Shown here: positions 1 through 5,941 of the stretch, piece by piece
Numbering within the stretch: the first letter of the stretch is position 1
Layout of the letters: each line of letters begins with the position of its first letter
Origin: Thermococcus sp.
Lineage (GTDB): Archaea; Methanobacteriota_B; Thermococci; Thermococcales; Thermococcaceae
Assembly: GCA_021157445.1 (NCBI GenBank)
Contig: JAGGWM010000144.1
Location: 1 to 6,030 of the forward strand
Direction: 5' to 3'
DNA: 6,030 bases
Notes under the pieces: model-generated
Databases searched by the model: none
The model's input: the letters and a program-made list of their open reading frames with translations, nothing else
What the model was told of the DNA's origin: nothing
Translations under genes and position numbers: made by a program

Positions 1-570
1 CCTTACATGATAGAAGCAACAATAGCGGGAGCCGCTGTAGCGGCAATAGCTACGGGGATCGTTAAGCCTGAAGAAGGAACGTTCAAGACCAAGAGAATTG
101 AACTATATGAAGACGGTAAATTCAAAGACATAGCCCTCATAGACGCTGTTACAACCCTCCATTCTTTTAAAGGTTCTAAAGCAGTGTGGAAGCCAGAATA
201 CCTAAAGGAAATCATAGCAAGCGTTGCTTCTCCATATAACATCGGCCTAAGCTCAATTCCTGGAATTTTAAAGGAGATAACTGAAAAGGATGATATGGGA
301 ATATATGTAGAGCTCGGTGGGGAAAAGAAAATAAGGGCTCCAATAGCTCCCGGAGTGTTCAAGAACATAAAGGTTAAGGAAGCAAGGGTTTTGGAGCTGA
401 ACGAAGAAATAAAACTGAAGACCTCCCCCTCTCTACTGGCTCTGGATGGAGAAAGAGAGACTGAGATGAAAGGAGAGATTACGGCAAAAATAACGAGAAA
501 CGGCCCAAGAGTTATAGACTACAAAAAGACCTTGAAAATAGCTGCCGAGAGAGGCTTCTTCAACTATTAG
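1..570 (+). CDS. acoX: AcoX-like ATP-NAD kinase family protein, C-terminal part (5' end outside window)
   Basis: The frame is open from the first base of the window, so the ATG at 7 is probably internal and the start lies upstream. About 189 residues are visible; AcoX-type proteins usually run to 330-370, so roughly half is missing. Numbered from that ATG, the recognisable family pieces are a TLHSFKGSKAVW stretch (50-61), NIGLSSIPG (78-86), APIAPGVFKN (111-120), the LALDGERE strand (144-151) typical of the NAD-kinase beta-sandwich domain, and an N-GPRVIDYKKTLKIAAERGFF ending. The N-terminal nucleotide-binding GGDG motif would lie outside the window, so catalysis cannot be judged. AcoX genes are known from bacterial acetoin dehydrogenase clusters, where their role is unresolved; here the gene converges on such a cluster. 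Related proteins also occur in archaea away from these clusters, so a general NAD(P)-related role is possible. Family assignment is fairly firm; function is not. Confidence 0.78.
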   Translation, partial: PYMIEATIAGAAVAAIATGIVKPEEGTFKTKRIELYEDGKFKDIALIDAVTTLHSFKGSKAVWKPEYLKEIIASVASPYNIGLSSIPGILKEITEKDDMGIYVELGGEKKIRAPIAPGVFKNIKVKEARVLELNEEIKLKTSPSLLALDGERETEMKGEITAKITRNGPRVIDYKKTLKIAAERGFFNY

Positions 571-1355
571 CCTAGAATCTCCTTTATTTTTTCTTTTATA
601 CGCTTTTCCCTGTCTTCTGGAGGGTATTTTAAGTTCCATCCCTCCTTTGAGTATTTTTCATTGTAAAGGAGTCTAGTCACTTTCAGCTCTTCCAAAACAG
701 GAGTGTCAAAATAGAGGTCCTCTCCTAAAACTCGTGAGTAGCTCTTTGCTAGAAGTTCAGCAAGCTCTTCGATTTCAATATTATTAACAAAGGCTGAGAG
801 ATTTGCAACCCGATACTTAACTGGGTCAAAATTGTGCTTTTTTGGAATCTTGAGGAGAGAGTAAAGCTTCACCAAATCAGAATTTACTAAAATAGACCCA
901 TGCAAGATTAGAACGCCCCACCTCAAACCTGCCGCACTGCCCGAGACCTTTTTTTCGTTTACAACGATGTCGTTGGTGTTTCTTAGATAGGGTTTTAAGC
1001 CGAGCTCCTTTAGAGCAAGCAAGGTTCCCTTTAAAAGCTCACCATATAGGTAATCTACGGGATATTTTACATCCCTTTTAACCGCAAGAGAATAGTTCAA
1101 GCAGCCTTCATCGTGGTAAACAGTTCCTCCCCCAGTAAACCGCCTTACTATTGGGATTTTGAACTTTTTGGCATTTTCCATATTGACATCCTTTTCAGCT
1201 TTTCTGAAGCGTCCCAGTACTATAGAATTTTTATTTACCCATATCCTCAGAGTATCATCAACAATATCAACCCCTCTAACCCTAGCAAGGGCTTCCTCAA
1301 AGGCCAGGTTAAAATAGGGATTCGCCGATTCATAGGACAAAATCCTCAGGCTCAT
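567..1355 (-). CDS. lplA: Lipoate-protein ligase, catalytic large domain only (LplA-N type)
   Basis: This 262-residue protein has the lipoate/biotin ligase signatures: FNLAFEEAL near the N-terminus (15-23), RRFTGGGTVYHD (71-82) forming the lipoyl-AMP binding loop, and NDIVVNEKKVSGSA (128-141), where K136 matches the lysine that contacts the adenylate. HGSILV follows. The family activates lipoate with ATP and transfers it to a lysine of a lipoyl domain. E. coli LplA is about 337 residues with a small C-terminal accessory domain. That domain is absent here, as in archaeal bipartite enzymes that need a separate LplB subunit, and no LplB is visible in the window. The gene lies 40 nt after the lipoyl-protein gene, its obvious substrate. 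No Shine-Dalgarno precedes the ATG; a T6 run sits there instead, so the gene may have its own leaderless transcript. The start fits the usual family N-terminus. An octanoyltransferase (LipM/LipB-like) role is a less likely alternative. Confidence 0.9.
   Translation of the reverse strand: MSLRILSYESANPYFNLAFEEALARVRGVDIVDDTLRIWVNKNSIVLGRFRKAEKDVNMENAKKFKIPIVRRFTGGGTVYHDEGCLNYSLAVKRDVKYPVDYLYGELLKGTLLALKELGLKPYLRNTNDIVVNEKKVSGSAAGLRWGVLILHGSILVNSDLVKLYSLLKIPKKHNFDPVKYRVANLSAFVNNIEIEELAELLAKSYSRVLGEDLYFDTPVLEELKVTRLLYNEKYSKEGWNLKYPPEDREKRIKEKIKEILG
583..597 (+). terminator. T-rich transcription terminator for the acoX-like gene
   Basis: Thirteen bases after the plus-strand TAG comes a tract of T3-A-T6-C-T4. 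Archaeal RNA polymerase terminates at such oligo-T runs without needing a hairpin, and none is seen here. The tract lies inside the 3' coding end of the convergent lipoate ligase gene, where it encodes Lys/Glu-rich codons on the other strand. It may therefore serve both roles. This is a positional inference. Confidence 0.5.
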
Positions 1356-1376
1356 GACAAAAAATTTGAAAGAAAA

Positions 1377-1384
1377 TAATTAAA
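1377..1384 (-). promoter_or_regulatory. Possible TATA box for a leaderless lplA transcript
   Basis: On the minus strand TTTAATTA lies about 22-29 bases before the lplA ATG. This is the distance expected if transcription starts at or next to the start codon. No Shine-Dalgarno is found before lplA, whereas the operon genes upstream have strong ones, which supports a leaderless internal promoter. The region is AT-rich, so a chance match is quite possible. Confidence 0.35.
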
Positions 1385-1395
1385 GGTTTTGAAGG

Positions 1396-1632
1396 CTACT
1401 CAGTTTCAACAAGGGCTATCACTTCTCCCTGAGATATCTCCTCATTTTCTGGCACCAATATTTTGAGCCTTCCACTTGCCGGGGCCTTCACGATAACGGT
1501 AACTTTCTCTATCATAACCTCAGCTATTTCTTCACCCTCCTTCACTTCATCTCCATCGTTCTTATACCACTGGTTTATTACACCTTTTTTATCCTCTTGG
1601 CTAACTATTGGCACTTTCACCTCAACTTTCAT
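1396..1632 (-). CDS. Free-standing lipoyl (biotinyl/lipoyl attachment) domain protein, 78 aa
   Basis: The whole protein is one lipoyl domain. It shows GVINQWYKNDGDEVKEGEEI (17-36), the hairpin EVMIEKVTV with the presumed lipoyl lysine K43, then KAPASG (49-54) and a closing half with EISQGEVIALVE. In 2-oxoacid dehydrogenase complexes this domain normally forms the N-terminus of E2 and carries acyl groups from E1 to the E2 core. Here a TAG follows residue 78, and the next 40 bases encode no hinge, subunit-binding domain or acyltransferase core. It is too short for glycine-cleavage H-protein (about 125-140 aa). A GGAGG sits 7 nt before the ATG, and the gene begins 21 nt after E1-beta. The E-K-V context favours lipoyl over biotin, which usually sits in A-M-K-M. 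It probably acts in the cytoplasm as a mobile swinging arm loaded by E1. Confidence 0.9.
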   Translation of the reverse strand: MKVEVKVPIVSQEDKKGVINQWYKNDGDEVKEGEEIAEVMIEKVTVIVKAPASGRLKILVPENEEISQGEVIALVETE

Positions 1633-1653
1633 TCTCTCTCCTCCACTACTGGG

Positions 1654-2652
1654 TCACATTATGCTCTTTACGGCGTTGATTATCTTCTCCTTGTCTGGAA
1701 GGACGTATCTCTCTAAAACCCTGCTGTAAGGAACGGGAACGTCTGGATAGGCAACCCTTACCGGGGGTGCCTCCAAGGATATCCCATTCTCAACAACCGT
1801 GGCAATGACCTCACCGCTCATGCCGTAGCTCCTGTAATCTTCATCTACAACCACCAAGCGTCCAGTTTTCTTTACAGAGTCCAAGAGGGTCTTCTTGTCC
1901 AAAGGTACTAGACTTCTCAGATCAATTACCTCCGCACTTATGCCTTCCTTTTCAAGCTCTTCAGCAGCCCATAATGCCTCGTATACCATTTTAGCAACAC
2001 CAACAATCGTTACATCGCTCCCTTCTCTGACCACTTTCGCCTCTCCAATGGGCACCGTGTAAGGCTCCTCCGGAACTTCAACCGTTGCCTCTGGTGGAGA
2101 GGGCATCCATCCAAGGCCCATAAGTCCCTTATGGAAGAAGTACATTACTGGATTGTCGTCTCTAATTGCCGAAATCATGAGACCTTTCGCATCGTATGAG
2201 TTCGAGGGAATCACCACCTTCAAGCCTGGAACATGAGCAAAGAGCCCGTAGAGGCATTGGGAGTGCTGGGCAGCATCGCTATATCCACCACCCATGGCGG
2301 TCATTATAACCACTGGCATCTTTACTTGTCCACCAGACATATAGTGAGCTTTGGCTATGTGGTTGTAGATCTGATCCATTGCAACTCCAAAGAAATCTAT
2401 AAACATGAGCTCGACTATCGGCCTCATTCCCTTTGATGCCGCCCCCAAAGCGGCACCTATGAATGCTGATTCACATATTGGGGTGTCTCTAACTCTCTCA
2501 GGTCCAAACTTCTCTAAAAGTCCACTTGTTGCGCCAAAGATCCCTCCATACGCTCCGATGTCCTCACCCATGACAAATATATTTTCATCTTTCTCCATTT
2601 CCTGAGCTATTGCCTCTGAGATTGCCTTATACATAGGGAGTTTTCTTGCCAT
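1654..2652 (-). CDS. acoB: 2-oxoacid/acetoin dehydrogenase-type E1 component, beta subunit
   Basis: This is a 332-residue transketolase-like subunit of normal family length (about 325-340). Visible signatures are VMGEDIGAYGGIFG (27-40), RVRDTPICESAFIGAALG (53-70) with the glutamate E61 that activates the thiamine diphosphate ring, QIYNHIAK (94-101), and SDAAQHSQCLYGLFAHVPGLKVV (125-147). The C-terminal transketolase domain has EVIDLRSLVPLD and VVVDEDYRSYGMSGEVIA. It pairs with E1-alpha to form the alpha2beta2 enzyme that decarboxylates a 2-oxoacid or cleaves acetoin and reductively acylates a lipoyl domain. The ATG at 2652 is one base after the E1-alpha stop and has a GGAGGTGA 5 nt upstream. 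A TTG at 2670 would lie upstream of that site and is rejected. Substrate cannot be fixed from sequence: pyruvate, branched-chain 2-oxoacids and acetoin are all served by this family. The gene symbol is by resemblance and context. Confidence 0.9.
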   Translation of the reverse strand: MARKLPMYKAISEAIAQEMEKDENIFVMGEDIGAYGGIFGATSGLLEKFGPERVRDTPICESAFIGAALGAASKGMRPIVELMFIDFFGVAMDQIYNHIAKAHYMSGGQVKMPVVIMTAMGGGYSDAAQHSQCLYGLFAHVPGLKVVIPSNSYDAKGLMISAIRDDNPVMYFFHKGLMGLGWMPSPPEATVEVPEEPYTVPIGEAKVVREGSDVTIVGVAKMVYEALWAAEELEKEGISAEVIDLRSLVPLDKKTLLDSVKKTGRLVVVDEDYRSYGMSGEVIATVVENGISLEAPPVRVAYPDVPVPYSRVLERYVLPDKEKIINAVKSIM

Positions 2653-2653
2653 T

Positions 2654-3661
2654 TCACTCACCTCCCGCAAAAACGCCCTTTAATGCTTCTTCCGGCTCTG
2701 GATACGGGCTGTTTACTGCAAAGTCAATAGCTTCTTGCACTTCCTTGATGTTCTCCTCCTTGATCTTATTAAGTTCCTCTTCTGTGGCAATACCCTTTTC
2801 TAGAAGAAGCTTTTCGAAGTTCAAAAGCGGGTCTTTTTGTTTAGCCAACTCTAAGTCCTCCTTGGGTCTATAGTGCTGAGGATCGCCTTCAAAGTGTCCC
2901 CTAAGCCTGTAAACTTTTATCTCAATTAAGCTTGGCCCTTCTCCTCTTCTTGCTCTCTCAACGGCTTCCTTGGCAACTTCATACACAGCTATAACATCCA
3001 TTCCGTCTACACTAACTCCCGGAATTCCATATGCTGCAGCCCTTTCACTGTTTTTTGAAACTGCAGTGGACTTTTCCTTTGGAACAGAGATTGCCCAGCT
3101 GTTGTCCTCAATTACAAAGATCACCGGCAACTTCCAAACTGCGGCTAAGTTAAGAGCTTCGTGAAAAGTTCCTTGGTTTGCAGCACCGTCTCCACCCACT
3201 GCAACCGCAACATAGTCCTCTCCCTTTAGTTTTGCCGCTATTCCCACACCAACGGCCTGTGGAAAACTTGCACCAACAATTCCGCTGCAGCTGAAATTAA
3301 CGCTTGCATCGAAAAGGTGCATGTGCCCTCCCTTGCCTCCTGATAGCCCAGTAGCTTTTCCAAAAATCTCAGCGGTCATTTTCTTTAAATTAACCCCCTT
3401 GGCAATCGCAAAGTGGTGTGCTCTGTGTGTTCCTATGAGGGCATCTTCGGGCTTTAGGTGCATGCAAACTCCGACTGCTGCAGATTCTTGACCAGAAGAT
3501 AGGTGAAGCTCCCCTGGGATTGGTCCTGCCGAGATATCAAATCTTGGTGTTTTTCCCTTGTAGTACCACTCTGCAAGCGTTTCTTCATAGGTTCTGATCT
3601 TATGCATGGTTCTGTATATCTCAAGCAGGGTTTCTTTGGGAATTTCCTCAATTTTTTCCAT
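2654..3661 (-). CDS. acoA: 2-oxoacid/acetoin dehydrogenase-type E1 component, alpha subunit
   Basis: This 335-residue subunit binds thiamine diphosphate. HLSSGQESAAVG (53-64) and THRAHHFAIAKG (78-89) begin the fold. GGKGGHMHLFD (108-118) precedes the classic diphosphate motif GDGAANQGTFHEALN (157-171), which ends at the Mg2+ ligand asparagine N187 in IEDN. YRLRGHFEGDPQ-YR (251-265) corresponds to the phosphorylation-loop region of PDH E1-alpha. The GHFEGDPQ form, rather than GHSMSDPG, is what I associate with acetoin dehydrogenase AcoA and lacks the regulated serine. A segment rich in Gly/Pro (41-50) before HLSSGQE looks longer than in typical PDH E1. A GAGGTG lies 6 nt before the ATG. It is the first gene of the operon with E1-beta, the lipoyl protein and lplA. 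Anaerobic Thermococcales normally oxidise 2-oxoacids with ferredoxin oxidoreductases, so a lipoyl-linked E1 is noteworthy. Substrate remains open. Confidence 0.9.
   Translation of the reverse strand: MEKIEEIPKETLLEIYRTMHKIRTYEETLAEWYYKGKTPRFDISAGPIPGELHLSSGQESAAVGVCMHLKPEDALIGTHRAHHFAIAKGVNLKKMTAEIFGKATGLSGGKGGHMHLFDASVNFSCSGIVGASFPQAVGVGIAAKLKGEDYVAVAVGGDGAANQGTFHEALNLAAVWKLPVIFVIEDNSWAISVPKEKSTAVSKNSERAAAYGIPGVSVDGMDVIAVYEVAKEAVERARRGEGPSLIEIKVYRLRGHFEGDPQHYRPKEDLELAKQKDPLLNFEKLLLEKGIATEEELNKIKEENIKEVQEAIDFAVNSPYPEPEEALKGVFAGGE
2658..2665 (-). promoter_or_regulatory. Ribosome binding site that fixes the E1-beta start
   Basis: GGAGGTGA on the minus strand, 5 nt before the ATG at 2652, lies within the last codons of E1-alpha. 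It points to translation-coupled synthesis of equal amounts of the two E1 subunits and rules out the in-frame TTG at 2670 as the start. Confidence 0.8.
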
Positions 3662-3685
3662 TCTCTACACCTCATCCCTTGGATC

Positions 3686-3698
3686 AAAAATACAAAAA
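3686..3698 (-). terminator. Paired T5 runs in the E1-alpha leader
   Basis: The minus strand reads TTTTTGTATTTTT here, after the end of the upstream M23-like gene and before the E1-alpha Shine-Dalgarno. Archaeal polymerase stops at such runs, so this is the likeliest terminator for the upstream three-gene operon. It also lies downstream of the proposed E1-alpha promoter, so it might reduce E1 expression unless bypassed. No hairpin is evident. Confidence 0.4.
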
Positions 3699-3708
3699 CT
3701 AAGGAACT

Positions 3709-3724
3709 ATTTTATGAATAAAAT
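3709..3724. promoter_or_regulatory. Perfect inverted repeat, candidate operator of the E1 operon
   Basis: ATTTTAT-GA-ATAAAAT is a 7-bp perfect inverted repeat with a 2-bp spacer. It lies about 10-25 bases downstream of the proposed TATA box, so it covers the expected transcription start of E1-alpha, where a repressor dimer would block polymerase. The surroundings are very AT-rich, so chance symmetry cannot be excluded. Confidence 0.35.
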
Positions 3725-3732
3725 CTTGATAC

Positions 3733-3740
3733 ATATATAA
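3733..3740 (-). promoter_or_regulatory. Probable TATA box of the E1-alpha operon
   Basis: TTATATAT on the minus strand lies about 75 bases before the E1-alpha ATG in the only sizeable intergenic gap (117 bp) on this strand. Initiation about 25 bases further on would give a leader near 50 nt. Upstream of it are three GCAA copies (starting at 3749, 3762 and 3769 on the plus strand), one of which forms GCAA-N7-TTGC. These could be activator contacts, but the evidence is thin. An alternative TATA-like stretch overlaps the inverted repeat at 3709-3724. Confidence 0.45.
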
Positions 3741-3778
3741 TTTATGGTGCAAGATATTTTTGCAAATAGCAAAGATTT

Positions 3779-4567
3779 TTAAACAATCCTAATCTCAACA
3801 ACCTCTCCAACTTCAAAATCCCCGCCGATAAGCTTAACTCTCCTTTCATTGCAGTAAACTCCAACTCCCTTAACCCTACTCCCGTTGGCGAAAACCTCAA
3901 AACTTGCTTTGAAGATTCCAACTCCATTGGAGAGAACTTCAGATGCCTCCAAGGTTTTCCCAAAGAGCTCCGCTTTTCCTCCATTGAATATTGCCCCGTA
4001 TCGGTAATGGGGTAAACCCCCTTCAATGTTTCCAAAAGGTGTCATGCCTTTGCCTTTGGTTTTAAGTGGTCTAAGCCAGAGGTAGCGAGTGGTTTTTTCA
4101 ACGACTTCAAACTCTTTTCCTTCAACAACAGGAAGGAGGGCCCTAACCTCGGGGAAGATTGTTAATCCTCCCCTTGCTCTATATCGGTCTTCACATCTTC
4201 TAAGCTCGAAATGGGCATGTTTGTCACTCCAAGGAGAGAAAAACCCTGAAAGCCTTAGGCTTCCAATTTCATCGCCCAGAAAAGCTTTCTCACCAATCTT
4301 AAGCTCCGGCTCCACGTGGAGAACCTTTAAGCAAAATCCACTAACTTCAAAGATGAGAAGGTAATCATCGCTAACCGGAATGTATCTGGGAGTTCTTATC
4401 CTTCTTATCTCAACTAATCTTCCTTCCTCAAAGGGAAAAAGTGCTTTCTCCTCGAAATATACATCAACTGCCGTTCCAAGCTTATGAGGAACATAAGGGG
4501 TGTCGAAGAAAGAATATCTGACGTTTGGAATTTCCAGCCATAAATCATTTATTCGGGCTATTTTCAT
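3779..4567 (-). CDS. LytM/M23-like metallopeptidase-fold protein with C-terminal beta-rich domain
   Basis: This 262-residue protein has an N-terminal half resembling the M23/LytM (duplicated hybrid motif) domain: HKLGTAVDV (28-36), H84 in VLHVEP, then IGEKAFLGDEIGSL (91-104) and KHAHFELR (116-123). These match the M23 pattern of H...D, central H and HxH, with zinc ligands predicted as H28, D35 and H117 or H119. The first motif differs from the usual HxGxD: H28 and D35 are seven residues apart rather than four, so activity is uncertain. Residues 140-262 look like a beta-rich domain I do not recognise. No signal peptide or membrane segment is visible, so it should be cytoplasmic, which is odd for an enzyme family that normally cuts peptidoglycan cross-links, a polymer archaea lack. 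The ATG directly abuts the stop of the radical SAM gene (TAA-ATG), with GAGGTGA 5 nt upstream inside that gene. The role is unknown; a non-catalytic binding fold is an alternative. Confidence 0.72.
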   Translation of the reverse strand: MKIARINDLWLEIPNVRYSFFDTPYVPHKLGTAVDVYFEEKALFPFEEGRLVEIRRIRTPRYIPVSDDYLLIFEVSGFCLKVLHVEPELKIGEKAFLGDEIGSLRLSGFFSPWSDKHAHFELRRCEDRYRARGGLTIFPEVRALLPVVEGKEFEVVEKTTRYLWLRPLKTKGKGMTPFGNIEGGLPHYRYGAIFNGGKAELFGKTLEASEVLSNGVGIFKASFEVFANGSRVKGVGVYCNERRVKLIGGDFEVGEVVEIRIV

Positions 4568-5365
4568 TTATTTCACCTCTATTAACTTCCAGCCTCTTCT
4601 GTGCACTTCAATTCCCTCTGCCCTTATGTTCAAGCGTTTTATGAGTGCCATAACCTCTCTAATGAATCGCCAGAATTTGTCATCATTACTCATGACCTCG
4701 TAGCTTTCGGGAAAGTTCTCCCTTAAGAGTTCTTGGAATTTTTGACCAGCGGCTTTCAAATTGAGCATCTCAAAAAAGTAGTAGTCAACAATGTCCCTAG
4801 TTTCCCTGATTATCCCCTCCAGGTCAGTTATTCCCGGGATAATCGGGCTTACAAAGGCATAGTTTTTCACACCTTCTTCTTTGAGGTTTTTTAAGGCATC
4901 TATTCGGAGCTTTTGTGAGGGTGTAAAAGGCTCTATAAGCTGCTTCTCTTTTCCTTCGAAACTGTTTATCGTTAATCCGACGTCGATTTCATTGAAGAGC
5001 TTGAAAAGATCAATATCCCTTACCACTAAGGGAGACTTCGTTAGGATGCTGAGCTTATTTCTTTTGTTCATCATCTCAAGGGTTCTCCTTGTAAGCTTGA
5101 GCTCCCGTTCTATGGGCTGGTAAGGGTCAGAGATGGTTGACATGGCAACCCTTCCATAAACCCTCTTCCTTGCCAGCTCAGGGGCGTTGATCTTTACCTC
5201 CACCCATGTACCCCACTCACCATAGGGCTTCCACTTGCAGATGAACTTTGCATAGCAGTATTTGCACGCAAATTGACAGCCAACATATTGGTTTACAGCA
5301 TAGTCTACCCCGGGGATCCTACTCTTTGTGTAGATGGTCTTCGCCTTGGTTTTAATGACTTTCAT
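4568..5365 (-). CDS. SPL-family (SplB-like, COG1533-type) radical SAM protein
   Basis: This 265-residue protein has the radical SAM cluster motif C30-x3-C34-x2-C37 in GCQFACKYCYA, which binds a [4Fe-4S] cluster and S-adenosylmethionine. The preceding YAVNQYVGC and the downstream STISDPYQPIE (76-86), KLSILTKSP (104-112) and FVSPIIPGITD typify the SplB-like/Rv2578c-type family. The only other cysteine is C43; no later cysteine is present that could serve as the hydrogen donor used by true spore photoproduct lyase, so a DNA-repair lyase role is unlikely. The substrate is not known for this family. Its ATG overlaps the stop of the membrane protein gene (ATGA) and has GAGGTG 5 nt upstream; its own stop abuts the M23-like gene. 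The three are therefore almost certainly co-transcribed, and translational coupling is likely. Family assignment is firm; the reaction is open. Confidence 0.9.
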   Translation of the reverse strand: MKVIKTKAKTIYTKSRIPGVDYAVNQYVGCQFACKYCYAKFICKWKPYGEWGTWVEVKINAPELARKRVYGRVAMSTISDPYQPIERELKLTRRTLEMMNKRNKLSILTKSPLVVRDIDLFKLFNEIDVGLTINSFEGKEKQLIEPFTPSQKLRIDALKNLKEEGVKNYAFVSPIIPGITDLEGIIRETRDIVDYYFFEMLNLKAAGQKFQELLRENFPESYEVMSNDDKFWRFIREVMALIKRLNIRAEGIEVHRRGWKLIEVK

Positions 5366-5928
5366 TTGAACACCTCGGCAACTTTTAAAAGGCCAAAGAA
5401 AGTCGAAAAGAGCATTAAACCCAGAAAAATTCTGTAAACTGTCAAAATTCTCTCTTCTTCAAACTTCTTAAGCCCGAGGAAGATATAAAATGAAGCGATC
5501 CAGAGACCGAGCTGGGCTACAAGCAAAGGTGTATCATAGGGGTAATAGGGCGGGGAGAATATAGCCGGAAGGGATAGCATTATGCTCAGCTGAAAGCTGA
5601 GAAAAGTTAAAAAGAAAAAATCCGTAATCGAAATGATTGGATTGATTTCTCCAATAACCTTCAGGTTCAAAAAGTACGTAAAAACGAACAAAACCACATA
5701 ATGCAGCCCATAGAGAGAAAGAAACCTAAATCCAAGTTCTCTCCGCTTCAGAAGTCCATATATTCCCAAAATCACGGCCCCTCCAAGATAAGCGGAGAGC
5801 CATGCAGCTAAATCCTTATAAAATCCGTATGGAGCATCGAAGTTAGCAAAAGCTATCGCTCCGGGCTGTGTTATCATTAAAACTCCCAGAGTGAGGAACA
5901 GAAACCTCAACTTCTCCTTCTGCTTCAT
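5362..5928 (-). CDS. Hypothetical integral membrane protein, about six transmembrane helices
   Basis: This 188-residue, strongly hydrophobic protein has predicted helices near residues 8-28, 40-60, 69-88, 99-123, 134-153 and 163-183. Short charged loops lie between some of them, such as LKRREL (60-65) and KKFEEER (154-160). A Pro/Tyr-rich loop SPPYYPYDTP (125-134) lies between helices four and five. No catalytic motif or known family is recognised. The first helix could be mistaken for a signal peptide, but no clear cleavage site is followed by a soluble domain. The ATG at 5928 has GGTG with a 5-nt spacer. It is the first gene of the operon with the radical SAM and M23-like proteins, overlapping the former by 4 bases. 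It might anchor or supply substrate to them, but that is conjecture. Confidence 0.8.
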   Translation of the reverse strand: MKQKEKLRFLFLTLGVLMITQPGAIAFANFDAPYGFYKDLAAWLSAYLGGAVILGIYGLLKRRELGFRFLSLYGLHYVVLFVFTYFLNLKVIGEINPIISITDFFFLTFLSFQLSIMLSLPAIFSPPYYPYDTPLLVAQLGLWIASFYIFLGLKKFEEERILTVYRIFLGLMLFSTFFGLLKVAEVFK

Positions 5929-5941
5929 GTGAACACCAAAC

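Noticed and set aside
1396..1632. Lipoyl protein as a truncated pseudogene of an E2
   Set aside because: It is a complete domain with a good ribosome binding site and a clean stop, and no E2 remnants are seen in the following 40 bases.
1396..1632. Lipoyl protein as glycine-cleavage H-protein or biotin carrier
   Set aside because: It is much shorter than H-protein, and the attachment site reads E-K-V rather than the A-M-K-M usual for biotin.
2650..2670. TTG at 2670 as the start of E1-beta, adding six residues
   Set aside because: It lies upstream of a strong GGAGGTGA that is correctly spaced for the ATG at 2652, and the ATG gives the usual family N-terminus.
3742..4035. Overlapping 97-residue reading frame in the M23-like gene
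   Set aside because: It is a shadow frame within a well-supported gene, with no recognisable domain of its own.
4670..4690. Box C-like ATGATGA on the minus strand, suggesting a C/D guide RNA
   Set aside because: It lies inside the radical SAM gene, and no CTGA box D was found at suitable distance. A second box C-like site near 5066-5072 fails the same way.
4568..5365. True spore photoproduct lyase
   Set aside because: The motifs fit the wider SplB-like family, but no cysteine is found after residue 43 to act as hydrogen donor, and the organism type does not form spores.
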